Counted from the first letter of the stretch, positions 35,566 through 44,301 are shown. The stretch is DNA of 64,000 bases from Bacteroidales bacterium (GCA_017548125.1 JAFYNK010000021.1:41057-105056); one strand, 5' to 3'. The notes: generated by a model from the sequence alone, not told the origin. Program-made: numbers and translations.

Positions 35566-36372
35566 CTACTCCTTCACAAACTTCTCTGTATAGTTCTCAT
35601 CATTGCCTAAATATATCTTCATGATATAAACGCCGCTTGTGAGATTACTTATATCAATATTATCGAAATCTGAGTTCTGAGTCTTTAACAGGCGACCATC
35701 TATGCCGTAGATTTTAATCTCATTATCGGTAGTGTTATAATAATGATTGTTAAACTTCAATGTAATCTTGTCGTTAGCAGGTGAAGGGAACAATACATAA
35801 TCCTTAAATTCCGAAGTGTCATTTATTGGCGTATCATTGAAGCTCTTCTGCCCGACTCTCAACGGATAGTTTGGAACGGTACAATACGCCATGTCGTATA
35901 AGATGACAGTTCCAGGTATTCCCCATCCATATTTGAATTGAAACCTGATCCACCCGTAGCAAGAACTTGTATCATCTAAATCATGCCTTATGGCTACTTC
36001 TAATTCTTTCTCTTCATAAAGACCTTCGTACGGCACAAGACTTACATTTGCAAATACTCTAAATATGTGCCAATGATGAGTCGGAATATTTGGAATGGTG
36101 TCGTTAAGAGCATATCCCACCTGCCAATTCCAAGGATATTCACTTCCTAAACATGCAATAACATAAGGATAACCTACGCTGGTACCATCGTAGTAAAATG
36201 TAAAATCATTATCACCATCATTATTAATGTCAAAAGCAAAATTATAATTTTTATACGGCACAACAAATGTGCTGTCAGGTTTAAAGTCAGTATATATTAT
36301 CTCACCTTCTTGAGAATGAAGGTTTATGCTAAAACATACACATAAGATTGTTAAAAGTGTTTTTATTTTCAT
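35566..36372 (-). CDS. Secreted protein with type IX sorting domain
   Basis: This 268-residue protein has a signal peptide ending INLHSQ. A middle region of about 160 residues is rich in beta strands and aromatic residues and contains DINNDGDNDFTF, a calcium-loop-like motif. A C-terminal Por sorting domain follows (VLFPSPANDKITLKF, IYGIDGRLLKTQ, SGVYIMKIYLG, ending EKFVKE). The middle region is not a family I can name. It lies downstream of a decayed GH16 gene and may once have worked with it. Confidence 0.82.
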   Translation of the reverse strand: MKIKTLLTILCVCFSINLHSQEGEIIYTDFKPDSTFVVPYKNYNFAFDINNDGDNDFTFYYDGTSVGYPYVIACLGSEYPWNWQVGYALNDTIPNIPTHHWHIFRVFANVSLVPYEGLYEEKELEVAIRHDLDDTSSCYGWIRFQFKYGWGIPGTVILYDMAYCTVPNYPLRVGQKSFNDTPINDTSEFKDYVLFPSPANDKITLKFNNHYYNTTDNEIKIYGIDGRLLKTQNSDFDNIDISNLTSGVYIMKIYLGNDENYTEKFVKE

Positions 36373-36404
36373 AATTATAGATTTTAAATGTTAATTTTTA
36401 ATTG

Positions 36405-36817
36405 TCATTCTGAACATTTCTGTATTACGGCTTCAAACTTAGCTCCTGTATTCACTTTAAAAGGCTTGTCTATGACAATCTGTTCAGACGCAATTATGCT
36501 TACATCGTTTTGAGAGCTAACAACGATAGGAGTGCTGCTACTTGAATTGATAGTCACAGTGCGTTTGACACCTGGTTCATAATTATTCAAATCACTTTGG
36601 CTGTCAATTAAAACATTTGTCTCACAATCACATATAGGTTGATATACTCTTATGTAATCAATAAACATGGTGTACCCCAAGTATATTCGAAAATATCTAT
36701 TTCCTCATAGTATTCTCCAGTCTTACTATCCCACAGCCAGAAAGCAGGAAAAGCACCTTGGTGTACTAGCAGCTTGCATCTTATTCCAAATCTACACATT
36801 CTACACCGTATAATATT
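36405..36817 (-). pseudogene. Decayed GH16 beta-glucanase-like gene
   Basis: Two parts of a glycoside hydrolase family 16 enzyme survive in different frames. Translation of the minus strand at about 36817-36672 gives CRFGIRCKLLVHQGAFPAFW and then YYEEIDIFEYTWG, which contains the GH16 catalytic E-x-D-x-x-E. In another frame, 36669-36405 gives MFIDYIRVYQP, the typical last strand of GH16, followed by a cysteine-containing tail (KPFKVNTGAKFEAVIQKC) common on Bacteroidota surface enzymes. The stretch of about 100 residues normally between these parts is missing. There is no start codon or signal peptide. This is best read as a deletion plus frameshift remnant. Confidence 0.75.
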
Positions 36818-37071
36818 TTATAGTTAGTAATTATTTAGTTTGTATGATGATAACATAATGACGCAAGATGATAACATTGAACTTTAATCCTGCGTCGGAT
36901 GTTTTATGAATTTATTTTTTCCAAGCGTAAATATGTTGTCTGTATGGTTCATGGCAAATAGTTTTATCTAGCAAATATAATGTATAAAAATGCAAAAGTC
37001 AAGGATATTATGTGTTTTTTTTTGGCACAATTATTGACGAGCGCACAAACGTAATTTTAATATATATAATA

Positions 37072-39606
37072 ATGGACAACCACTTGAATCACGATTTATT
37101 TCTGACAGATATAGTAGAGACTGACACTGAATATATTCCACTTCTTACTCCGGAAGACGAGAAACGTATCAACGAGGAGGAAATACCGGAAGAAGTGCCA
37201 ATCATGACACTGCGTAACGCTGTCCTTTTCCCAGGAGTGGTGATTCCTATCACAGTGGGACGAGATAAATCAATAAGATTGATTAAAGAAGCCTATAAAC
37301 GCCAGCAGGCTATAGGTGTGGTGGCTCAAAAAGATGCTATTGTTGAAGACCCAAACCAAAATGACCTTCATGAAATAGGTACAATTGCAATGGTGATGAA
37401 AACGTTGCAAATGCCTGACGGAAATACCACCGTCATTATTCAAGGCAAACGCCGCTTCAAACTTCAGGAAATAACACAGACTGAACCTTATTTAAAAGGT
37501 AAAGTCTCTCCTTACGGAGACGGTCTCGTGATCCCTCGCGACCGTCAGTTCAAAGCGTTGATACAGTCGATAAAAGACTTGGCAATGCAGATAACCCAAA
37601 AATCAGCTAACCTTCCATTCGAGGCTTCTTTCGCTCTCAAAAACATCGACAGCCCTTGGTTCATGGTGAACTTTATCGCTAGCAACCTCGTTCAGTCGAT
37701 GCAGGACAAACAAAGATTGCTCGAAATAAACGATATAACAACATTCGCAACTGAATTGTTGGCAATCTTGACCAATGAGGTGCAGATGCTTGAGCTTAAA
37801 CATCAGATTCAAAGCAAGGTCAAGATGGATATGGATAAGCAGCAGCGCGAATATCTTCTTAACCAACAGCTTCGTACTATCCAGGAAGAACTCGGCGGAA
37901 CTCCTAACGAGATTGATATAAAAGTGCTTAAAGAAAAAGCAGCCAAGAAGAAATGGCCTGCTGAAGTCAAAGAGACATTTGAAAAAGAATTGCAGAAGCT
38001 TCAGCGCATGAATCCTCAGGTGGCTGAGTATGGAATACAGCATAACTACCTTGAATATATCGTAGAGCTACCTTGGAATGAATTTACCAAAGATAACTTC
38101 GACCTGAAACATGCACAGAAAGTCCTTGATAAAGACCACTTCGGACTTGAAAAGATTAAAGACCGCATTATTGAATATCTCGCGGTATTGAAACTTAAGA
38201 ACGACATGAAATCTCCTATCTTGTGCCTCGTCGGCCCTCCTGGTGTAGGTAAGACTTCATTAGGAAAATCTGTCGCTAAGGCTCTGGGACGTAAGTATAT
38301 AAGAATGTCGCTCGGTGGTGTCCGTGACGAATCAGAGTTACGCGGACATCGTAAGACATACATCGGCGCTATGCCAGGTCGTATCATTCAGAACTTAAGA
38401 AAAGCGAAGTCGTCGAATCCTGTCTTCATCCTTGATGAGATTGACAAGGTAAGCGGTAACAACGTCAATGGCGATCCACAAGCAGCTTTGCTTGAAATCC
38501 TTGACCCAGAACAAAATATGGCGTTCTCAGATAACTTCCTCGAGATGGATTATGACTTGTCGAAAGTCTTGTTCATCGCGACAGCGAATAACCTCTCTAC
38601 CATTCATCCAGCCTTGCGCGACAGAATGGAAATCATCGACTTGAACGGTTATCTCCGCGAAGAGAAATATGAGATTGCAAAACGTCACCTCATACCAAAA
38701 CAACTCAAGGAACACGGTCTCACTTCAAAAGACGTGACATTCCCTAAAGAAATGGTGATGAAGGTTATAGATGACTATACAAGAGAGGCAGGCGTACGTA
38801 ACCTTGAACGTCAGATTGCAAGCGTGATACGCCGCAAGGCCAAGAACATCGTCATGGGCGATGAATACGAAAAGAAAGTGAGTGAAAAGGATTTGAAAGA
38901 CACACTCGGCGTTGGCATGTTCCACGATGGCGATGAGGTGAAACATTCTGTTCCAGGTGTCGCTATAGGACTCGCTTGGACGCCAGTAGGAGGGGAGATA
39001 CTCTCTATTGAAGTCAGCCTCAGCCGCGGCCACGGAATGCTGCACCTCACAGGCAACCTCGGCGAGGTGATGAAAGAATCTGCAACGATAGCTTACGAGT
39101 ATATCAAATCGCATTCTTCTCAGCTGGAAATAGACCCAGCAGTGTTTGAAGAATGGAACGTTCATATCCACGTGCCAGAAGGCGCTACACCTAAAGACGG
39201 TCCTTCAGCAGGCATCACGATGCTGACAGCTCTGACATCAGCATTCACACAAAGAAAGGTGAAGGACAAGCTTGCCATGACAGGCGAGATAACATTGAGA
39301 GGCAGAGTGTTGCCAGTAGGCGGAATACAAGAGAAGATGCTTGCTGCAAAACGTAATGACGTCACTGATGTCATCTTGTCAGTCGAGAACAAACGTGACT
39401 TTGCCGAAATTAAAGAAGATTATGTAAAAGGACTCAATTTCCATTTCGTGACATCGATGATGGACGTGCTTAATCTAGCCCTCGAAAAAGAACAAGATGT
39501 CAACGATTTGGATTACAACCACTATCTCATGAATACTCATAAACGCGTTGCTGGTTTCTTGAGTCAGCAAGACTATAGGAGTGAGGAGTTAGGAATTAGG
39601 AATTAG
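37072..39606 (+). CDS. lon: ATP-dependent protease Lon
   Basis: Lon degrades damaged and regulatory proteins in the cytoplasm. From the ATG at 37072 the protein has 844 residues. It has the N-terminal substrate-binding domain (IMTLRNAVLFPGVVIPITVGR), the AAA+ module (GPPGVGKT Walker A, ILDEIDKV Walker B), and the protease domain with the Ser712 (KDGPSAGIT) and Lys755 dyad. The last ten or so codons (SEELGIRN then TAG) are made of a short-word repeat that continues past the stop, so the natural C-terminus has been replaced or extended. In-frame codons before 37072 are not supported. Confidence 0.97.
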   Translation: MDNHLNHDLFLTDIVETDTEYIPLLTPEDEKRINEEEIPEEVPIMTLRNAVLFPGVVIPITVGRDKSIRLIKEAYKRQQAIGVVAQKDAIVEDPNQNDLHEIGTIAMVMKTLQMPDGNTTVIIQGKRRFKLQEITQTEPYLKGKVSPYGDGLVIPRDRQFKALIQSIKDLAMQITQKSANLPFEASFALKNIDSPWFMVNFIASNLVQSMQDKQRLLEINDITTFATELLAILTNEVQMLELKHQIQSKVKMDMDKQQREYLLNQQLRTIQEELGGTPNEIDIKVLKEKAAKKKWPAEVKETFEKELQKLQRMNPQVAEYGIQHNYLEYIVELPWNEFTKDNFDLKHAQKVLDKDHFGLEKIKDRIIEYLAVLKLKNDMKSPILCLVGPPGVGKTSLGKSVAKALGRKYIRMSLGGVRDESELRGHRKTYIGAMPGRIIQNLRKAKSSNPVFILDEIDKVSGNNVNGDPQAALLEILDPEQNMAFSDNFLEMDYDLSKVLFIATANNLSTIHPALRDRMEIIDLNGYLREEKYEIAKRHLIPKQLKEHGLTSKDVTFPKEMVMKVIDDYTREAGVRNLERQIASVIRRKAKNIVMGDEYEKKVSEKDLKDTLGVGMFHDGDEVKHSVPGVAIGLAWTPVGGEILSIEVSLSRGHGMLHLTGNLGEVMKESATIAYEYIKSHSSQLEIDPAVFEEWNVHIHVPEGATPKDGPSAGITMLTALTSAFTQRKVKDKLAMTGEITLRGRVLPVGGIQEKMLAAKRNDVTDVILSVENKRDFAEIKEDYVKGLNFHFVTSMMDVLNLALEKEQDVNDLDYNHYLMNTHKRVAGFLSQQDYRSEELGIRN

Positions 39607-39643
39607 GAGTGAGGAATTAGGAATTAGGAATTAGGAATTGCAG
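39579..39643 (+). repeat. AGGAATTAGG short-word repeat overlapping the lon 3' end
   Basis: About seven near-identical words of the form AGGAATT or GAGTGAGG follow one another. The repeat supplies the last codons and the stop of lon. Confidence 0.85.
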
Positions 39644-39777
39644 GGACGCGATGAATTGCTTTTTTTTATTTCTCGCAAAGACGCAAAGGAACGCGAAGTT
39701 TCGGAACAGATTGACTCTTTTTGAGACGCCACGGGTGTGACGTTTCTACGTTTAATATACAATGAAAGTTGGAAATT

Positions 39778-39812
39778 ATTCCGGGAAATGATTTTTCTCG
39801 GAATTTTTTTTA
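39778..39812 (+). terminator. Hairpin before the DUF4143 ATPase (copy 1)
   Basis: ATTCCGGGAAA paired with the TTTCTCGGAAT side and followed by eight T looks like a terminator for lon. An almost identical hairpin occurs right after the ATPase gene at 41066-41099. Confidence 0.7.
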
Positions 39813-39853
39813 AAAATAAACGAGTACATTGTGATTATTATTTATTTTTTATG

Positions 39854-39861
39854 TAATTTTG
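39854..39861 (+). promoter_or_regulatory. Promoter -7 box of the DUF4143 ATPase
   Basis: TAATTTTG lies 25 bases before the ATG at 39887. Confidence 0.55.
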
Positions 39862-39886
39862 GCATTGGATTCCAAATTTGCATAAA

Positions 39887-41053
39887 ATGAAGGTCGATTA
39901 TATAAATAGAAAAATAGAAGAAATAATTGTAGAAGCGTCAGAATATTATTCTGTTATAACTTTAACTGGACCTCGTCAGTCAGGAAAAAGTACATTATTA
40001 AAGCATCTTTTCCCTAATTATAAAGAATATAGTATGAAGGATGTAAATGTCAGGGATTTTGCGTTGAATGATCCAGTTGCTTTTCTCCAGCAGACATCAG
40101 AAGGGATGTTTATTGACGAAATACAAAAAGCACCGGTTTTGATGGAATATATTCAGGGTATTGTTGACAAGAATCCTGATAGAAAGTTTTTGTTGACAGG
40201 CAGTTCTAATTTTGAAATGATGCGGGATTTATCGGAGTCTTTAGCTGGTAGGTCTGGAGTTTTTGAATTGATGCCGATGTCGCTGTTGGAAACCAAAGTT
40301 CAGCGTAGCAATTGTAATTTAACGCAACAACTTTTTGAAGGCCTTTATCCTGCAGTTATATCTAAAAAAAATAAAGCGGAGTTTTTCTATTCTTCGTATG
40401 TGAAAACATATTTGGAAAAAGATGTCCGTGATTTGTTGAATGTTCAGAATCAGATGCAGTTTATGCGGTTTATGAAATTATGTGCGGCGCGCATAGGTTC
40501 TGTCTTTAATGCATCTGAATTAGCTGCGGAAGTTGGTGTTGATGTGAAAACCATTACTCGTTGGTTGTCGGTTTTGCAAGCTTCATACATAGTTACGCTA
40601 TTGCCTCCTTATTATGAAAATATTTCCAAACGATTGATAAAAAGTCCGAAATTGTATTTTAACGATACTGGTTTGGCATGTTATCTTTTGGATATAGAGT
40701 CGTCAAAACAATTGGAACGTGATAAAATGAGGGGTGCTTTGTTTGAGAATATGATAGTTATGGAGATTATAAAGCATCGTTATAACCAAGGAAAAGAAGG
40801 TGGTGTGTTTTTTTATCGTGATTCAAACCAAAATGAAGTAGATGTTTTATTGAAACAGGATGGTGAGATTACAGCGTTGGAAATTAAATCGTCAATGACT
40901 TATAACACCTTTTTTGAAAAGACGTTGAAGCAGATTTCTGAATGGATTAAAACGCCAATAGCCACAAAAGCAGTAGTGTATTCTGGAGATTTTGAGAATT
41001 ATAATGCTGATATAAAATTGTTGAATTATGATAATCTCGATCAGATTCTTTAA
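39887..41053 (+). CDS. AAA-family ATPase with DUF4143 domain
   Basis: This 388-residue protein belongs to the large family of ATPases with a C-terminal DUF4143 domain. Walker A is at about residues 28-36 (GPRQSGKST), Walker B is MFIDEIQKAP, and a sensor-like LLTGSSNFEMM follows. A winged-helix-like segment comes next (ASELAAEVGVDVKTITRWLSVL), then the nuclease-like C-terminal block (RGALFENMIVMEII, FYRDSNQNEVDVLL, ALEIKSS), which resembles the PD-(D/E)XK core. Its biological role is not established. The ATG at 39887 is preferred over a TTG at 39878. Nearly identical terminator hairpins flank the gene, suggesting insertion or duplication. Confidence 0.9.
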   Translation: MKVDYINRKIEEIIVEASEYYSVITLTGPRQSGKSTLLKHLFPNYKEYSMKDVNVRDFALNDPVAFLQQTSEGMFIDEIQKAPVLMEYIQGIVDKNPDRKFLLTGSSNFEMMRDLSESLAGRSGVFELMPMSLLETKVQRSNCNLTQQLFEGLYPAVISKKNKAEFFYSSYVKTYLEKDVRDLLNVQNQMQFMRFMKLCAARIGSVFNASELAAEVGVDVKTITRWLSVLQASYIVTLLPPYYENISKRLIKSPKLYFNDTGLACYLLDIESSKQLERDKMRGALFENMIVMEIIKHRYNQGKEGGVFFYRDSNQNEVDVLLKQDGEITALEIKSSMTYNTFFEKTLKQISEWIKTPIATKAVVYSGDFENYNADIKLLNYDNLDQIL

Positions 41054-41065
41054 TAAAAATTAACA

Positions 41066-41099
41066 ATTCTGGGAAATGATTTTCTCGGAATTTTTTTTA
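41066..41099 (+). terminator. Terminator of the DUF4143 ATPase (copy 2 of the flanking hairpin)
   Basis: ATTCTGGGAAA paired with TTTCTCGGAAT and followed by eight T differs from the upstream copy at 39778 by only two changes. Confidence 0.75.
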
Positions 41100-41100
41100 T

Positions 41101-41160
41101 CATCTCATTGAACTCTGAGCCATTGAACCATTGAGCTAAGAGCTAAGAACTATTGGACGC
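41101..41160. repeat. Short-word repeat patch (CATTGAAC / GAGCTAAG words)
   Basis: Words such as CATTGAACTCTGAGC, CATTGAACCATTGAGC and TAAGAGCTAAGAAC repeat imperfectly. The patch looks like the other word repeats of the right half of the window. Confidence 0.6.
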
Positions 41161-41213
41161 AAAAAAAATTCAATAGCCTTAGCTTAAAGTTCAAAGGTTA
41201 CAAAAAAAAATCT

Positions 41214-41221
41214 TAACTTTG
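41214..41221 (+). promoter_or_regulatory. Promoter -7 box upstream of the DGR locus
   Basis: TAACTTTG is the only clear -7 box between the ATPase and the DGR target gene. Transcription from here would give a leader of about 240 bases that contains a run of eight C (41323-41330) and a small hairpin (41389-41417). Confidence 0.5.
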
Positions 41222-41470
41222 CTGCTGATAATAAGCCTTAATGTCAAGCATTGTTTTAAATATAAAAGAAGAAGTTCTAAGCAAGCGTTGCTTCTGTAAC
41301 GTATTGACAAACAGTGTTATTACCCCCCCCGTTGCCAGATAAGTATAAGTCTGGAATTAAATTCACAAAATTCATATTTAACAAATTTTCACAAAGTGTG
41401 CCATTCATGCTTTGTGATATTGTATTGCATTAATGAAATAACAAAAAAATCAATAAAAAAATTAACAAAG

Positions 41471-41881
41471 ATGAAAACAAAAGTAAAAGTATTGATCTTC
41501 ATTCTGTGTTTTCTGCCTTTTATTTCTAATGAACTATGGGCTCAGAATACACACAACGACGCTTATTTCCAAGACGAGAGCAGTCATGAGCTTCGTTCTC
41601 CAGAAGATGGTGTGGGCCTCGGCTTTGACGAGCTTGCACCAACAGGAGGCTACGGCTTCACCTTCGGGCTGTTTGATGAAAGCATAGGCAACGGCTTCGA
41701 GTTCGACAACTTCGGCAATGAGCTTAACTACAACAGCCTTGAATTTGGCAACTTTGATATGGCTGCCGATGATGTTCCGTTGAGCGGCGGACATCTTCTG
41801 CTGTTAGGCTTCGCCTTGGTTTTTTTAAGACTACAAGTCAACAAGACAACAAGACAACGAGAGTGTTTAATAATAGCCTGA
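41471..41881 (+). CDS. Small secreted acidic protein with C-terminal PLSGGHLLLLG motif
   Basis: This 136-residue protein has a signal peptide ending LWAQ and an acidic, Gly/Phe/Asn-rich middle (GFDELAPTGGYGFTFGLFDE, GNGFEFDNFGNELNYN). A hydrophobic C-terminal helix follows, introduced by DVPLSGGHLLLLGFALVFL. The short Asp/Pro-Leu-Gly-Gly helix plus basic end resembles the C-terminal membrane motif seen on small Bacteroidales surface proteins, but no function is known. The last residues (QVNKTTRQRECLIIA) are encoded by ACAAGAC-type word repeats. It starts 165 bases before the DGR target gene and probably shares its transcript. Confidence 0.65.
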   Translation: MKTKVKVLIFILCFLPFISNELWAQNTHNDAYFQDESSHELRSPEDGVGLGFDELAPTGGYGFTFGLFDESIGNGFEFDNFGNELNYNSLEFGNFDMAADDVPLSGGHLLLLGFALVFLRLQVNKTTRQRECLIIA

Positions 41882-42045
41882 AAGGCTAACACAGATATAA
41901 CGTATGGCATCGCCTTACGGACTTGACGAGGAATTCAAAAGACTACAATCAAATCTGAGTAATCTGCGAAATCTGTGGTTACGATTAGGAGTTAAATTAA
42001 CAATTAGAGAAAATTAAATAAATTAAATATTAAAAAAATAGAACT

Positions 42046-44301
42046 ATGAAAAAGACATTCACAATCTTATTTGCATTGATGGTTTTATGTTTTACCCAAT
42101 GCAAGCCTACGCCAGAGGGCGGAGATGCAAACGGCAGCAAAGTTAAGGTTAGCTGCGTTATACCGATTAACGACGGCGGTAAGTCTGACTTTACAAATCT
42201 TATGGAAGACGGCAGGGTTAACTGGAGCGACGGCCTTGAACGTGTCTATGTTGCGATACCAGGCGCAACGCCAAAGATTATAGAATTAGTAAGCCAGTCA
42301 GATGGCAACCATCCAAAACTCGAATTCGAGGGCGAGGCGGCAGAAGGTCTTATCACCGACGGCGCAGAGTACGAGGTATGGTATTTCGGACATTCCAAAC
42401 AGCTGTCAGTTCCATATTACAGCCTTGAGGACGAAAACAAGATTACCGGCAGCATAGCAGAGCAGAGCGGCCGTTTGGAAGACTTGGGCTTGTGCCACAT
42501 TGCCAAGACAACAGTCACTGCGGAGGCCGTAGAAGGCGAGGTGGTACTCAATCTCAATGGCATCTTGAGACATCAGGTGGCGATAGCGTTGCTTGACTTG
42601 GAAAACGTTGAAGAATTGTACGGCGACGCCATTATAGGCACGGAATACACATTGGCATACAACGGCGAGAAATTTGAATTGAACGTTACAGAAGATAACA
42701 ATGCCAAGATAGAAGTAGAAAGCGGTGTTGGCATTTCCTACGTTGCATTATTTCCAAACAGCAATAAAGAGGCTAAGATAAAACACAAGCAAGGCGACAA
42801 GACCTACGCCTATTCGTTCTACAATGGCGTTAAGGCAAACAAGATATATTTCAGGATGAACAGCGACGGCGTTACAGCAGAGGCATTGACATGGGAAGAG
42901 ATAGAAGAGGAAGAGCCAGAGCAACCTTCAGAGCCAGACCAGCCAGGAGATAATAACGACCACGAATATGTTGATTTAGGCTTGAGCGTTAAATGGGCTA
43001 CCTGCAACGTTGGTGCAACCTCACCAGAAGAATATGGCGATTACTTTGCATGGGGCGAGACAGTACCTGCGCCAGACAATAACTACAATTCTTCTAATTG
43101 TTCTACATACGAACTAACTTACTCCCAGTTACAATCTCAAGGGTATATAGATGGTAACGGCAATCTTACAGCACAATACGACGCAGCGACAGCCAACTGG
43201 GGCGGCGACTGGAGAATGCCTACATACGATGAGCTGAACGAACTGAGAACCCAATGCACCTGGACCTGGACTACGCAGAACGGCGTTAACGGATATAATG
43301 TTAAAGGACCAAATGACAATAGCATCTTCCTTCCTGCTGCTGGTTATCTGGACGGTTCATCGCTCTTCAACGCTGGAAGCAGCGGTTACTGTTGGAGTTC
43401 TACGCCTCACGAAAGCAATAGCGACTACGCGTACTACCTCCGCTTCCTTAGTGGCTTTCGCAACATGAGCAGCTACTACCGTTACTACGGTTATAGTGTG
43501 CGTCCTGTTTGTGGAGGAGGCTCTTCAACTCCATCTGATGAGACCATTACCGTTAACGGCGTTAGCTTTAATATGAAAGCTGTTGTAGGCGGCACTTTCT
43601 CAATGGGTGCCACCTCAGAACAAGGCAGCGATGTTAGTGCTAATGAATCTCCAGTGCATAGCGTTACCTTAAGCAGCTACAGTATAGGCGAGACAGAGGT
43701 GACACAGGAACTTTGGGAAGCTGTTATGGGCAGCAACCCAAGTTACTTTAGCGGTTATCCTCAAAGACCAGTAGAATATGTTTCATGGAACGACTGCCAG
43801 ACTTTTATAACAAAGCTGAACCAGCTCACAGGCAAGAACTTCAGATTGCCTACAGAAGCCGAATGGGAATATGCAGCGAGAGGCGGCAATAAGTCTCAGG
43901 GCTATAAATATAGCGGCAGCAACACCATAGGCGATGTCGCATGGTACACAAGTAACAGCAGTTCAAGGACACATGACGTAAAGACTAAAGCAGCTAACGA
44001 ACTAGGTATCTATGACATGAGCGGCAATGTATGGGAATGGTGCCAGGACTGGTATGACAGTAGTTATTATAGCTGCAGTCCAGAAAACAATCCTACAGGA
44101 CCATCATCGGGCTCTTACCGCGTGTTTCGTGGCGGCAGCTGGGGCAGCGGCGCGAGGGGCTGCCGTGTGTCGTATCGTAACAGCATCAACCCCGTTCATC
44201 AACTACGACTTTTTGGGGCTGCGCCTCTGCCTTTCACAGGATTAACACAAAAATCCGGAAATGTCCTAAGCTGGAAAAAGAGCAAAAACATTAAGACGTG
44301 A
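42046..44301 (+). CDS. DGR target (variable) lipoprotein: fimbrillin-like, FISUMP and SUMF1/FGE domains
   Basis: This 751-residue lipoprotein (lipid Cys about residue 19, CFTQCKP) is the diversified protein of the retroelement. Residues 30-285 resemble fimbrillin-like domains. A linker follows, then a FISUMP domain (about 300-485, EYVDLGLSVKWATCNVGAT to YSVRPVCGGG). The C-terminal domain (about 495-751) resembles formylglycine-generating enzyme/SUMF1 and has a C-type lectin-like fold (FSMGATSE, ETEVTQELWEAVMGSNPSYF, RLPTEAEWEYAARGG, GNVWEWCQDW, FRGGSWG). The variable region covers codons 689 onward. A one-base insertion there shifts the frame after Pro716, so the usual LGLRLCLS ending is replaced by about 35 unrelated residues. 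In the alternative frame the stop would be at 44243-44245. Confidence 0.9.
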   Translation: MKKTFTILFALMVLCFTQCKPTPEGGDANGSKVKVSCVIPINDGGKSDFTNLMEDGRVNWSDGLERVYVAIPGATPKIIELVSQSDGNHPKLEFEGEAAEGLITDGAEYEVWYFGHSKQLSVPYYSLEDENKITGSIAEQSGRLEDLGLCHIAKTTVTAEAVEGEVVLNLNGILRHQVAIALLDLENVEELYGDAIIGTEYTLAYNGEKFELNVTEDNNAKIEVESGVGISYVALFPNSNKEAKIKHKQGDKTYAYSFYNGVKANKIYFRMNSDGVTAEALTWEEIEEEEPEQPSEPDQPGDNNDHEYVDLGLSVKWATCNVGATSPEEYGDYFAWGETVPAPDNNYNSSNCSTYELTYSQLQSQGYIDGNGNLTAQYDAATANWGGDWRMPTYDELNELRTQCTWTWTTQNGVNGYNVKGPNDNSIFLPAAGYLDGSSLFNAGSSGYCWSSTPHESNSDYAYYLRFLSGFRNMSSYYRYYGYSVRPVCGGGSSTPSDETITVNGVSFNMKAVVGGTFSMGATSEQGSDVSANESPVHSVTLSSYSIGETEVTQELWEAVMGSNPSYFSGYPQRPVEYVSWNDCQTFITKLNQLTGKNFRLPTEAEWEYAARGGNKSQGYKYSGSNTIGDVAWYTSNSSSRTHDVKTKAANELGIYDMSGNVWEWCQDWYDSSYYSCSPENNPTGPSSGSYRVFRGGSWGSGARGCRVSYRNSINPVHQLRLFGAAPLPFTGLTQKSGNVLSWKKSKNIKT
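44110..44239 (+). repeat. DGR variable region (VR)
   Basis: These 130 bases align with the template repeat at 45896-46024. Twenty of 38 template adenines are replaced here (ten by G, ten by T). Only one non-adenine differs (T45979 to C44193), and there is one extra base at 44195/44196. The last 28 bases (44212-44239), GC rich after TTT, are identical to the template and correspond to the initiation-of-mutagenic-homing segment. Confidence 0.95.

Noticed and set aside
44027-44245. Open frame overlapping the DGR target end, finishing LGLRLCLSQD
   Set aside because: It is not a separate gene. It is the original frame of the target C-terminus, separated from the main frame by the one-base insertion in the variable region.
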